Made by a program: the position numbers and the translations under genes. The notes under the pieces were generated by a model. The model did no database searches. It saw only the letters and a program-made list of their open reading frames with translations, and was not told the DNA's origin. 40,206 nt of DNA from RI-283 sp964487925. Its GTDB lineage: Bacteria; Pseudomonadota; Gammaproteobacteria; SZUA-140. Below, piece after piece: positions 1-8,395 of the stretch. Location: contig CAZASZ010000012.1 in assembly GCA_964487925.1 (NCBI GenBank), positions 1-40,206 on the forward strand, in the 5' to 3' direction. Position 1 is the stretch's first letter; each line of letters opens with the position of its first letter.

Positions 1-59
1 TGGATGACCGATAACCGATCCATTTCCTGATAGCTCAATGTGATGGTCTCCTCTGGCAC
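1..59 (-). CDS. Transposase N-terminus, probably ISNCY family (partial)
   Basis: A leftward reading frame starts with GTG at 59 and stays open to the edge, giving VPEETITLSYQEMDRLSVI. A strong ribosome binding site, AGGAGG, lies at 69-64, four bases before the start. The sequence resembles, from memory, the start of ISNCY-family transposases, where a short strand and a helix precede the helix-turn-helix DNA-binding domain. Only 19 residues are visible, so the family is tentative, and nothing can be said about the catalytic domain or whether the element is intact. Confidence 0.5.
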   Translation of the reverse strand, partial: MPEETITLSYQEMDRLSVI

Positions 60-125
60 AGCCCCTCCTGAAATCAAAAGGGGACATTTTAGCTTTGGAC
101 AAAGGGGACATTACGGCTTTGGGCT
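1..125 (-). mobile_element. End of an insertion sequence, cut by the left edge
   Basis: This is the transposase-start end of an insertion sequence that continues beyond the window. It holds the first 19 codons of a leftward transposase and, outside that, two direct copies of AAAGGGGACATT starting at 77 and 101, a period of 24 bases, each followed by a CTTTGG motif. Repeated GGGGACA motifs of this kind are typical of transposase-binding terminal repeats. The outer boundary near 125 is my estimate from where the repeat stops. The other end and any target duplication are not in the window. Confidence 0.6.
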
Positions 126-232
126 AACACGCTCACTGCTTGATAAGGAAAAGATTCGTGGATTCTGTTAGTCTTAACAATGGGAACCCACTACAAATCA
201 TTACGCAATCTGTACCAGGAGAATAGAACGAT

Positions 233-688
233 ATGACTGATTCAGTGCAGAGTGTGCAGAATCGGCGGACGGAGTCGCAGCACCTGATCAATGAGTTGGT
301 GATGCACCGCAGCAAGATGCTCTCGTGTTTCAGCGAGCTGCTGACGCATCGTCCGTTTACGGGGGAGACTGCGACCATAGAGCTGCTAAACCGTTTCTGT
401 GATCTCATGATCGATTACACTGCGGATGCCCACTTCCGCTTGTATCGTTATCTTGAGGAAGGCCGTGAACGGCGTCGAGCCGTACTTTCCGTGGCCGACC
501 GTGTCTACGACGATATCGTCACGACAACGGACCAGATCGTCAACTTCAACGACCGTTATGGCGGAGACGGGAAATCGGTACCCTTTGCGCAGTTGGAGAC
601 CGATATGTCGGCGCTGGGTGAGGTGCTGGCGGATCGAATCGAGCGCGAGGACCAGCTCATTGCGGTTTTTCGGCAGGGGCGTTCCTGA
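233..688 (+). CDS. rsd: Rsd/AlgQ family regulator of sigma-70
   Basis: The 151-residue protein matches the Rsd/AlgQ family in length (E. coli Rsd has 158 residues) and in pattern. A helical bundle contains the motif FCDLMIDYTADAHFRLY at about 52-68 and a closing LGEVLADRIEREDQLI segment. Rsd binds domain 4 of the housekeeping sigma factor in stationary phase and shifts RNA polymerase toward alternative sigma factors. The ATG at 233 follows AGGAG at 217-221 with good spacing. The gene ends six bases before relA, so the two are probably co-transcribed. The IS end lies about 110 bases upstream and could affect its promoter. Family assignment is from sequence pattern; function is inferred from the family. 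Confidence 0.88.
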   Translation: MTDSVQSVQNRRTESQHLINELVMHRSKMLSCFSELLTHRPFTGETATIELLNRFCDLMIDYTADAHFRLYRYLEEGRERRRAVLSVADRVYDDIVTTTDQIVNFNDRYGGDGKSVPFAQLETDMSALGEVLADRIEREDQLIAVFRQGRS

Positions 689-694
689 CCTGGG

Positions 695-2902
695 ATGAAT
701 TCGTCGCTAGGTCAGCGGCACGAACATCTGGATCGATATCCGCGGATCGAGGCTTGGCTATACGCCCATTTTAAAGACCGGTCCGCAACAGAATTTCCTC
801 TGACAGAGTCCGTCTGTCATTTCTTGATCGAGCAATTGCCATCGGATGCGCCTCCTGTAAAGGAGGCGATCGCCGAAGGCCTGGCCATTGCCGATCTTCT
901 TTTTCAATTGCATATGGACGACACCAGCCTCGTGGTGGCAATTCTCTATGCGGCCGCGCCTTTGCTGAAGGCAACGGATGAGGCATTGTCTACCCGCTTT
1001 GGGTCCGAGATCGTATCTTTGCTCAGCGGTGTTCGACGTATCGCGGACATTCGTCCGATTCAGATCGATGACCGCGATGAGAGTCATCTGCAATCCGAGC
1101 AGTTGCGGAAGATGCTCCTGGCCATGGCCACGGATATTCGGGTTGTCATGATCCGGCTAGCGGAACGCGTCGTCTGCATGCGCGCCATGACTCGATATCC
1201 CGAGAAACAGCGACAGCGGATGGCGCAAGAGATCCTAGATATCTATGCCCCATTGGCCAATCGCCTGGGTATTTGGCAGCTGAAATGGGAGCTTGAGGAC
1301 CTGTCCTTGCGTTATCTCGAGCCGGAACTCTATAAACGAATCGCGCGTTTGCTCGATGAGCGACGAGTCGATCGAGAGTCTTATATAGCCGAGGTTGTTA
1401 ATGTCATTCGAGATGAATGCGCGCGAGCGGGGATTGTCGGCGCCAAGGTGACGGGCAGACCCAAGCATATCTACAGCATCTGGCGGAAGATGGAGCGCAA
1501 GCACCTCAATTACCAGGAGATCTACGATGTGCGAGGGGTCCGTATCCTCGTCGATGACATCAATTCCTGCTATACGGCCCTGGGGATGATTCACTCCCGT
1601 TGGCAATACATCCCAGGCGAATTCGATGACTATATCGCGACGCCGAAGGAAAATGGTTACCGCTCTATCCACACGGCGGTCATCGGTCCGCAGGGTAAGG
1701 TCGTTGAGATCCAGATCCGTACGGTCGAGATGCATGAGCACAACGAATTGGGCGTCGCGGCGCATTGGCGCTACAAGGAAGGCGGAGGCTCTGAGGATGA
1801 GTTTGATCGTAAGATCGCCTGGTTGCGCCAATTACTCGATTGGCGGGACGTCGTCACTGACGACGGCGATATCATCGATCGTTTTCGCACGGCGGTGTTC
1901 CAGGGACGTATCTATGTCTTCTCGCCGAAGGGTCGAGTCGTGGATTTGCCGCTAGGTGGCACCCCGCTGGATTTCGCCTACTCGATTCATACCGATGTCG
2001 GGCATTGCTGTCGAGGCGCTAAGGTCGATGGACAAATGGTGCCTTTGACCTATCAGCTTCAGAGTGGGCAATGCGTCGAAGTTCTGACCGGCAAGCGTCC
2101 CAGCCCAAGTCGGGATTGGTTGAATTCCCACCTCGGCTACCTCAAGACCTCACGGGCGCGCAACAAAGTTCAGCACTGGTTCCGACAACAGGATCGAGAG
2201 AAGAACGTCGTGGCTGGCCGCCAGATCATGGACCGTGAGCTTAAGCGCATGGGGCTGACGTCTATACGACGTGAGGCCTTGGCCGGTCGGCTCGGATATG
2301 ACGATGTCGCAGAGATGCAACTGGCCGTGGCTTATAGCGAATGCAAGGTCACCCGTTTTCTGAATGCTGCTCAAGAGTTGGCGCGTCACGCACTCGACCA
2401 GGAGGTCGAGCACGTACCGCTGGTGCGTCCGACCGATGGCGGTCAGCGTGGCAAAGGCGTTTTTGTACAGGGTGTTGGGAACCTACTGACAAATATCGCT
2501 CAGTGTTGTAAACCCGTGCCGGGTGACACGATCAGCGGCTACATCACGATTGGTCGGGGGATATCTATCCATCGTTCGGATTGCGCCAATCTGGAGCGCT
2601 GTCTTGAATGCCATCCGGAACGTGTCATCGGACTAGACTGGGGGATTGAGGCGGACCAGACCTATCCCGTCGATATACGGATCAAGGCCTTTGACCGCCA
2701 AGGGTTGTTGCGTGATATCACGGCTGTTATTACGAGCAACAAGGTCAATCTTATTGGTATGCGTACGCATAGCGATAAGCGGGCGCATGTTGCGCGCATG
2801 CGTCTGACCGTTGAAATTCCGGATCTCGATTGCCTAAGCAAATTGCTGATGCAAATCGGGCAGCTGCCAAATATCTTGGACGTCAGCCGCGTCCATCATT
2901 GA
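695..2902 (+). CDS. relA: (p)ppGpp synthetase RelA
   Basis: The ribosome-associated alarmone synthetase transfers pyrophosphate from ATP to GTP or GDP when uncharged tRNA enters the A site. The 735 residues (744 in E. coli) follow the long RSH order. An N-terminal pseudo-hydrolase region (about 40-200) reads LYAAAPL where active hydrolases have the HD pair, so hydrolysis is presumably lost. The synthetase domain (about 240-365) carries GRPKHIYSIWRKM and the acidic EFDD motif at 309-312 that marks RelA rather than SpoT/Rel. A TGS domain spans about 404-465, a cysteine-containing region with AQCCKPVPGD lies near 605, and an ACT domain occupies the last 75 residues. The ATG at 695 lies six bases after rsd. 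A SpoT to degrade ppGpp would have to be encoded elsewhere. Confidence 0.96.
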   Translation: MNSSLGQRHEHLDRYPRIEAWLYAHFKDRSATEFPLTESVCHFLIEQLPSDAPPVKEAIAEGLAIADLLFQLHMDDTSLVVAILYAAAPLLKATDEALSTRFGSEIVSLLSGVRRIADIRPIQIDDRDESHLQSEQLRKMLLAMATDIRVVMIRLAERVVCMRAMTRYPEKQRQRMAQEILDIYAPLANRLGIWQLKWELEDLSLRYLEPELYKRIARLLDERRVDRESYIAEVVNVIRDECARAGIVGAKVTGRPKHIYSIWRKMERKHLNYQEIYDVRGVRILVDDINSCYTALGMIHSRWQYIPGEFDDYIATPKENGYRSIHTAVIGPQGKVVEIQIRTVEMHEHNELGVAAHWRYKEGGGSEDEFDRKIAWLRQLLDWRDVVTDDGDIIDRFRTAVFQGRIYVFSPKGRVVDLPLGGTPLDFAYSIHTDVGHCCRGAKVDGQMVPLTYQLQSGQCVEVLTGKRPSPSRDWLNSHLGYLKTSRARNKVQHWFRQQDREKNVVAGRQIMDRELKRMGLTSIRREALAGRLGYDDVAEMQLAVAYSECKVTRFLNAAQELARHALDQEVEHVPLVRPTDGGQRGKGVFVQGVGNLLTNIAQCCKPVPGDTISGYITIGRGISIHRSDCANLERCLECHPERVIGLDWGIEADQTYPVDIRIKAFDRQGLLRDITAVITSNKVNLIGMRTHSDKRAHVARMRLTVEIPDLDCLSKLLMQIGQLPNILDVSRVHH

Positions 2903-2951
2903 ATTCGGCGGACATTTGCCGCTTCCCCTATATTGTGATCATCCTCTCATG

Positions 2952-2971
2952 TCGGTCAAAAACTAGACCGA
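2952..2971 (+). terminator. Small hairpin after relA, no T-run
   Basis: TCGGTC at 2952-2957 pairs with GACCGA at 2966-2971 across an eight-base loop, about 50 bases past the relA stop. No T-tract follows, so it is not a convincing intrinsic terminator. It may be a 3' stabilising hairpin or chance. Confidence 0.25.
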
Positions 2972-3091
2972 AGTTAGCTCGTGGCCCTAATCGATGTTGG
3001 AAATGTGACGTTAGTGCATATGAGACCTTCATTTCGGGGAGTACCCTGGCGTGAATTCGTTTTCAAACAGCCTTATTCAGGTAGCCGAGAC

Positions 3092-5519
3092 ATGCAAGAG
3101 CCACAAGTGGTCCCAATTCGAGCCCAACCCGATCCTCAACAGGAACGGGCGCTATTGGACAAGACGCGGCAGATAGCGATCAAGTATCTGGCGGTCTTGT
3201 TGCAGCGTATGTTCGATAATGCCGACGATGCCCTGTTCGAACTTGCGGATAAGTCTGTCAGTAATCAAGAGCAGACGGCATATTTTGACGCCATGCGTGA
3301 GCTCAGGCGTATGCGGCAAGGGCTGGAATTTGGTTTCAAGCATCATCTCAACGATCATTTTGACCGTTTTACCCAGAACCCGAAAGGCGCTCATATCGCC
3401 AAGTCGAGAACTCAGTTACTCGAGGACGAGTCACTCAGCCTGATCGATCAGGTTGATCTTGAGGAATCTCTGGCTATCACTGGAATGATCGCCAAAATTA
3501 AGAATCGCTATCCCCATCACCTTAACGCCCTGGAACAGCGTTTTCAGGCCCTCATGCATGTCGACGAGCTCGCCATAGACCAGATTCCGGTCGGACCAGC
3601 CGCGATATGCAATTCATTCGCTGATCCACTCAAGTCGCTGGATGTGGAGCTCACGATTAAGCTCATCATCTACAAGCTGTTTGATAAGCACGTTTTGCGT
3701 AACCTCGACGCCCTGTTCGATGAGGCTAATGAGTTAATGGTGGCGGCTGGAATCCTGCCCCGCCTGCGTCAGCAGCTCATAAAGCAAGGCGGCAGGGGTC
3801 GTCACAGTGAGACCCCGGATGCCCTAGCCGAGGCCCTACAGGGGGACGCGAGCCCGACTCAGCGTTCCCTTGATCAGGGGGCGGGCTACGTGGAATCCAT
3901 GTCGGTCGGTGGCACTACGCTTGATACGCTGCGGGCCTTGCTTAATGGATTTCCTGGCGGTGACGGAAGCGGTGGTGACAGCGGCAGCTATGGCCAAGGC
4001 CAAGGTGGTGNNNNNNNNNNNNNNNNNNNNNNNNNNNNNNNNNNNNNNNNNNNNNNNNNNNNNNNNNNNNNNNNNNNNNNNNNNNNNNNNNNNNNNNNNN
4101 NNNNNNNNNNGCCAAGGTGGTGTATTTGCGGGCCCCGGTTACGCAGGTGGTGTCCCCGCAGAGAGCGCGGAGGTCATCGATTTTCTGTCCGGGATCCAGC
4201 GCCGTAACCAGGGTTTTTCCGTAGAGGACTTTCGAAGCGAGCTCGCGACCTTCAAGCAGGCCGGCAAGGTCAATACGGTCGATAGCGATATCATCAGCAT
4301 TGTCGATATGTTGTTTGATTTTATTCTGGATGACCAGCAATTGCCGGTCGCAGCGAAGGCGTTGCTGGCGCGCTTGCAGATCCCGATGATTAAGACGGCG
4401 CTGGTCGACCGCACCTTTATCGCCGATAAGCAGCACCCCGCTAAGCGCCTGCTCAACCAGATGGCAAAAGCGGCGATCGGCGTTGGGCATGATGTCGAGG
4501 AGGGTGATTGCTCTCTGATCGTCAAGATTGAGGAACTCGTCGGACGGATTTGTCACGAGTTTACGGACGATATCGCGATCTTTGGCACAGCCTTGGAAGA
4601 ATTTGAGGCGTTTCTGGCGGACGAAGACAATCGCGAGCGCGATATTCAGGCGGCTGAGCGAGCCCGATTGGAGGAACGAGAGCATCGCGCGATGTTTGAC
4701 TCCTGGGTTACGGATGTTATCGCGACAGTGATCCATGACCGACGCCTGCCGAGGTTGATGTTCGATTTTTTGAATGGGCCATGGAAGGATGTGATGATCC
4801 GGGCCTATGCAGAGGGTGGTGACCAGGGCCAGCACTGGAAGATGACCCTGGGGTTCATCGACAAGCTGCTATGGTCGGTTGATCAGGAGGCGAGCCGCAG
4901 CGAACGTAGCCGTCTGATCAAGACCATCCCAGAAGTCATCGGCACGATTCGAGAAGAGCTCGCGCTTATCGACTACAGCGAGGAAGCCATTGACGAGGTT
5001 CTGGGGCAGTTGGAAGAGATCCATATCTCCTGTCTTCATGGTGAGGCCAAGCCAAGGGTTCGGGTCAAGGCTGGTTCGGAGAACAACGCTTCGGGTCTGG
5101 AAGCGATCACGATGGAACTCGGGGTGTCGGAACCCCAAGATGCATCCGATGACGACCTCGATGAGGAGATTGAAGAGATTATAATGGCGTCGAAGTCCTA
5201 TGAAGAGCAACGGGTCGCCAAGATCAGGGACGAATTCTGGCAGCGGGTCATGGATCTGCAGATGGGGCAGTGGGTAGAGTTGTCCGATGACAACGGTGGT
5301 AGCCAGCGGGCCAAGCTTGCCTGGAAGAGCGACTTCCTGGGCGAATGTACCTTTATCAACTGGAAGTTCAAGGTCGTGGCCGATTTGACCTTCAACGAGC
5401 TGGCTGACAGGTTCCGCGCCGGCCAGGCCGTCATGCTTGAGCAGTTACCGGTTTTCGAGCGCGCCGTCGATGCCCTCGTCAACACGCTTCATCGCCGACG
5501 CGTAAACGCCAACGCCTGA
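3092..5519 (+). CDS. DUF1631 protein, interrupted by an assembly gap
   Basis: This is one gene split by 100 N. About 306 residues precede the gap and about 469 follow it. The N-terminal part has the DUF1631 opening pattern (LLQRMFDNADDALFELADK, then YFDAMRELRRMRQGLE). The end has the family's PilZ-like tail (GQWVELSDDNGGSQRAKLAW, then FINWKFKVVADLTFNELADR). A Gly/Gln/Ser-rich linker surrounds the gap. With exactly 100 N the two halves fall in different frames, but merging the shared 12-base flanks restores one frame. ATG 3092 was chosen because it lies just before the conserved region; GTG 2981 and ATG 3020 are possible in-frame alternatives and no start has a strong ribosome binding site. 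The family's function is not established; a PilZ-like end could suggest nucleotide signalling, which is speculation. Its end overlaps the convergent gene by 41 bases. Confidence 0.85.
4011..4110. other. Assembly gap of 100 N
   Basis: Exactly 100 undetermined bases, the usual placeholder for a gap of unknown size. The same 12 bases, GCCAAGGTGGTG, lie immediately left (3999-4010) and right (4111-4122) of it, in the same reading phase of the DUF1631 gene. Confidence 0.98.
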
Positions 5520-8322
5520 ACATCATCAGCGCCGCCGGGGAGACGATCAGCAACAGGCTGATTGGGCCCACCGCGGCGCTGCCTCCTTCCGAAGATGCGA
5601 CATAGGCCACATGCAGGACGGACGCTGCCTGGTTGTTGCTGGAATCGGCCTCGCTCAGGAGTCCTGATGTCGACACGGTGTGCGTATAGTCACCTTGGTT
5701 CTTGGGTTTGACGACAATATTCAGGCTCTTGCTTTGGCCGGCGCCAATGCTCCCAGCCACGCACTCGATCGTGCCACTGTATTGGCTGCACGACGGATCA
5801 CTTTGAGTGGCATCAAAGATGACCGCTTGAGGGGGCAGTACGTCGGTCAGGGTAACGCCTTCCGCCGTATTCGTACCGAGGTTGGTGATCACGGCTGTAA
5901 ACGTGACGGTCTCACCAAGGGTTAGCGGGTCTGGCGCGTTGTGGCTCAATGTCACGGCCAAGTCGCCACCCTGGGTCCCGACTCGTAGTAGAAAACCGTC
6001 ATCAGCGGTTACTGCATTGCCAGTTTGAAGATCTCCATGCGCCGATTGCGCCGCGTCCGCCGACGTGGGTAGGTTGGCCGAGACCGTATAGCCACCCAGG
6101 TGTACGACGCCGTTGGTGTCGAGCGCGATGGCGGTGCCTTGATCATCCCCCCTTCCACCCAAGTAGCTCGAAAAGTTGAACTGGCTGCCATCTGCGGAAA
6201 ATTCGGATAGAAATGCATCGCGGTGCAGAACCAGTACGGCCTCGTCCTGCCGTTGGGGTAGCGACGACTGGATGGGATTCAAAACAGGAAAGTCGCGAGA
6301 TGTCGTCGATCCGGTCGCATAGATCCGATCGGCGGTGTCCAGTGTGATCGCTTGGATGATGTCCTCGGCATCGCCGGCCAGATAGCGTGCGAAGACGAGA
6401 TCGGCGCTGCCGGCACCTGCTGGATGGATCTTGGCGATAAAGCCGTCGGCGGACCGTAGGTCGCAGCGGCCATCATTGTCATTATCGGAACAGGGCTCCA
6501 TCGTGACGGGAAAGTCTGCGGCTACGGTCTCGCCACCAATGATAATGTCGCCAATGGTGTCCAGGGCTACGCTGTTGCCATAGTCATAGCGTCCTCCGCC
6601 TAGGAAAGTCGAATAGATCAGCTGGGCGCTCGCGGGTGTCTGGGCAGGATCGAGGCGGGTTACGAAGGCATCGTAGGCGGTAGATGACTGTGTCGACGTG
6701 CCTTTGCCGTTGCAGCGCCCCGCCGTGGGTGAACCAGAGACCGTGATCGTCTCGGCGATACCGCAGTAGATATCGTATGCGTTCGCCGTTGTCGGGAATG
6801 GGGTCGTGGCATTGGGTGGCGCGCTGTTGTCGTAATCACCTGAACCGGTAAATCCAGTCAGTGTGACTCGCCCCGAAGCATCGACGGCGATGTCGCGCGC
6901 CACGTCCTCTCCCTGGCCGCCTATATATGTACTGTAGTCGAGGCTTCCAGTGCTGGTGATGCGGGTCACGAAGGCATCCTTGAGTCCTCCTGAAGCGTCC
7001 TGGTACGGGGTGCCCGACATCGGAAAATCCGACGATGCCGTAAAGCCAGTTACATAGGCCCTGCCGCTGCCATCGATCTGCAGAGCGAGAGCAGCATCAT
7101 CCGCTGTCCCGCCAAGATAGGTGGTGTAGAGGACAGAGCCATCGGTCGGTGACAGTTTGGCGACAAACGCATCTCGTAACCGATATGAGGGGTCTAGCGT
7201 AGGATCTGAATAATTCAAGGCGCTGCCGAGGTTCAGATGTGAAGCGTCGGTTACGGGAAAATCGAGCGAGGACGTCCAGCCGCTAACGTAGATTCCAGAT
7301 GCGTCCACGGCAATCCCCTGTCCTGACTCAAGATCCGTTCCACCCAGATAGATCGTAAATTCAGGTATTCCGTTGGCCGCGAACTTGCTGACAAAGGCGT
7401 CTTGATCGGCTGTCGTGCCGCCTCCCGGCAGTCCGCCACTCGTGGTCATGCCCGTGACATAGGTGTTTCCCTGTGCATCCGTTGTGATGGCCTGGATCTG
7501 GTCGGTTCCCGACCCGCCAATGAAGCTTCCGTATTCCAGTATCGGATCGATGATCACGGCAAACAGGGGGTCGTAGTCGCCAAGCCGGAATCCGATCGTT
7601 GCGTCCGGATAGAGTACGAAGTCGCCCGCGATCGGCCGATCATGGTCTCCGATTCTCTGGTAAATCACCGGGCGCGGTTGCCTAAAGGTGTGCATGCCTG
7701 CTCGAATAATCAAGGCCCCGTCTTGGGCCAAGACAAGTCCATCGGCGCCCTCAAAGGCCATCCGGATCGTGGTTGGTTCCGCGCCAGGGCTAACGATGAA
7801 GTCGTATTCCAGGCGGTCACGGTTACTGTAGAGATCAAGGTCAATGCCCTGATAGATCTCAGGATATCGTAGCTTGTCGAAACGTACCGGGTCGAAAGGT
7901 AGGCTCGATGCGCGCGGGCCCAGGTGGCCATGACGATCATTGCGTGCCTCGACTCCGATAGCTTGCACGGGGTGGCCTCCGATCGGGCGCATGATCAAAG
8001 TTGTCGGGGCGCTGGCCCATTCGATATGTATCTGTCCAGGTCGAGCATGAACGGTGTAGCGGCTTGTTTGTCCGCTGAAACCTGATTCATTGGCATCAGC
8101 GATGAACTCGAACGAATTGGCGGCCTGTTGCTGCGGGCGAGTGATTGTGCTGGATGGCGATGAGGAATCGGCAATCGCGTTGGCGGTGCTGGCATGGGGC
8201 CATATGGGCAATAGGACTACGACGACTGCGCCGAGATAGGCTAGACCCGTCATGGCGCCGCCAAGCGTATTTTGGTTACGCGATTCGCGGCAATCCAGGG
8301 GCGTGGGACAGCACTGACTCAT
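5479..8322 (-). CDS. Secreted SBBP-repeat and DUF11 protein with C-terminal anchor
   Basis: A 947-residue exported protein. From the first ATG, a hydrophobic signal segment follows MTGLAYLGAVVVVLLP; that internal Met (start at 8253) would give a more classical signal peptide. Residues of about 70-270 match the domain that usually precedes SBBP repeats (YQGIDLDLYSNRDRLEYDF). Seven SBBP beta-propeller units then follow, each with a YLGG-type turn, a central AVDASG-type strand and a TGFT-type strand. Cysteine-bearing insertions interrupt them, one with an EF-hand-like DNDNDGRCD. A DUF11 domain with GETVTFTAVITNLG comes next. The C-terminus has EGG, a hydrophobic helix and FRRWRLR, resembling a GlyGly-CTERM sorting signal. 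It is probably displayed on the cell surface; its ligand or role is unknown. Its last 41 bases overlap the DUF1631 gene. Confidence 0.85.
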   Translation of the reverse strand: MSQCCPTPLDCRESRNQNTLGGAMTGLAYLGAVVVVLLPIWPHASTANAIADSSSPSSTITRPQQQAANSFEFIADANESGFSGQTSRYTVHARPGQIHIEWASAPTTLIMRPIGGHPVQAIGVEARNDRHGHLGPRASSLPFDPVRFDKLRYPEIYQGIDLDLYSNRDRLEYDFIVSPGAEPTTIRMAFEGADGLVLAQDGALIIRAGMHTFRQPRPVIYQRIGDHDRPIAGDFVLYPDATIGFRLGDYDPLFAVIIDPILEYGSFIGGSGTDQIQAITTDAQGNTYVTGMTTSGGLPGGGTTADQDAFVSKFAANGIPEFTIYLGGTDLESGQGIAVDASGIYVSGWTSSLDFPVTDASHLNLGSALNYSDPTLDPSYRLRDAFVAKLSPTDGSVLYTTYLGGTADDAALALQIDGSGRAYVTGFTASSDFPMSGTPYQDASGGLKDAFVTRITSTGSLDYSTYIGGQGEDVARDIAVDASGRVTLTGFTGSGDYDNSAPPNATTPFPTTANAYDIYCGIAETITVSGSPTAGRCNGKGTSTQSSTAYDAFVTRLDPAQTPASAQLIYSTFLGGGRYDYGNSVALDTIGDIIIGGETVAADFPVTMEPCSDNDNDGRCDLRSADGFIAKIHPAGAGSADLVFARYLAGDAEDIIQAITLDTADRIYATGSTTSRDFPVLNPIQSSLPQRQDEAVLVLHRDAFLSEFSADGSQFNFSSYLGGRGDDQGTAIALDTNGVVHLGGYTVSANLPTSADAAQSAHGDLQTGNAVTADDGFLLRVGTQGGDLAVTLSHNAPDPLTLGETVTFTAVITNLGTNTAEGVTLTDVLPPQAVIFDATQSDPSCSQYSGTIECVAGSIGAGQSKSLNIVVKPKNQGDYTHTVSTSGLLSEADSSNNQAASVLHVAYVASSEGGSAAVGPISLLLIVSPAALMMFRRWRLRVGDEAC
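5527..5581. repeat. Nested inverted repeat at the convergent gene ends
   Basis: CAGCGCCGC at 5527-5535 is the exact reverse complement of GCGGCGCTG at 5573-5581. Inside it, ATCAGC (5546-5551) pairs with GCTGAT (5557-5562) around a five-base loop. It begins eight bases after the DUF1631 stop and lies inside the last codons of the opposite gene, so it could fold at the 3' end of the DUF1631 transcript. There is no T-run on either strand. Confidence 0.5.
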
Positions 8323-8351
8323 GTCGGCAATTTATCATAAGGCGTGGCGGG

Positions 8352-8372
8352 AAGACCAGAAAGTACGGTCTT
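8352..8372 (-). terminator. Hairpin between the mipZ-like and SBBP genes
   Basis: AAGACC at 8352-8357 and GGTCTT at 8367-8372 form a perfect six-pair stem with a nine-base loop in the 73-base spacer downstream of the leftward MipZ-like gene. No U-rich tail follows on the leftward transcript, so termination is doubtful. Confidence 0.25.
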
Positions 8373-8395
8373 GTCACCATTGCGAACTCGGAACC

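Noticed and set aside
124..232. Promoter for rsd in the spacer after the IS end
   Set aside because: TTAACA at 174 has no -10 partner at proper spacing, so I could not support a promoter.
2981..4207. DUF1631 read as two frameshifted genes
   Set aside because: The frame change arises only from the arbitrary 100-N length; the shared 12-base flanks are in phase.
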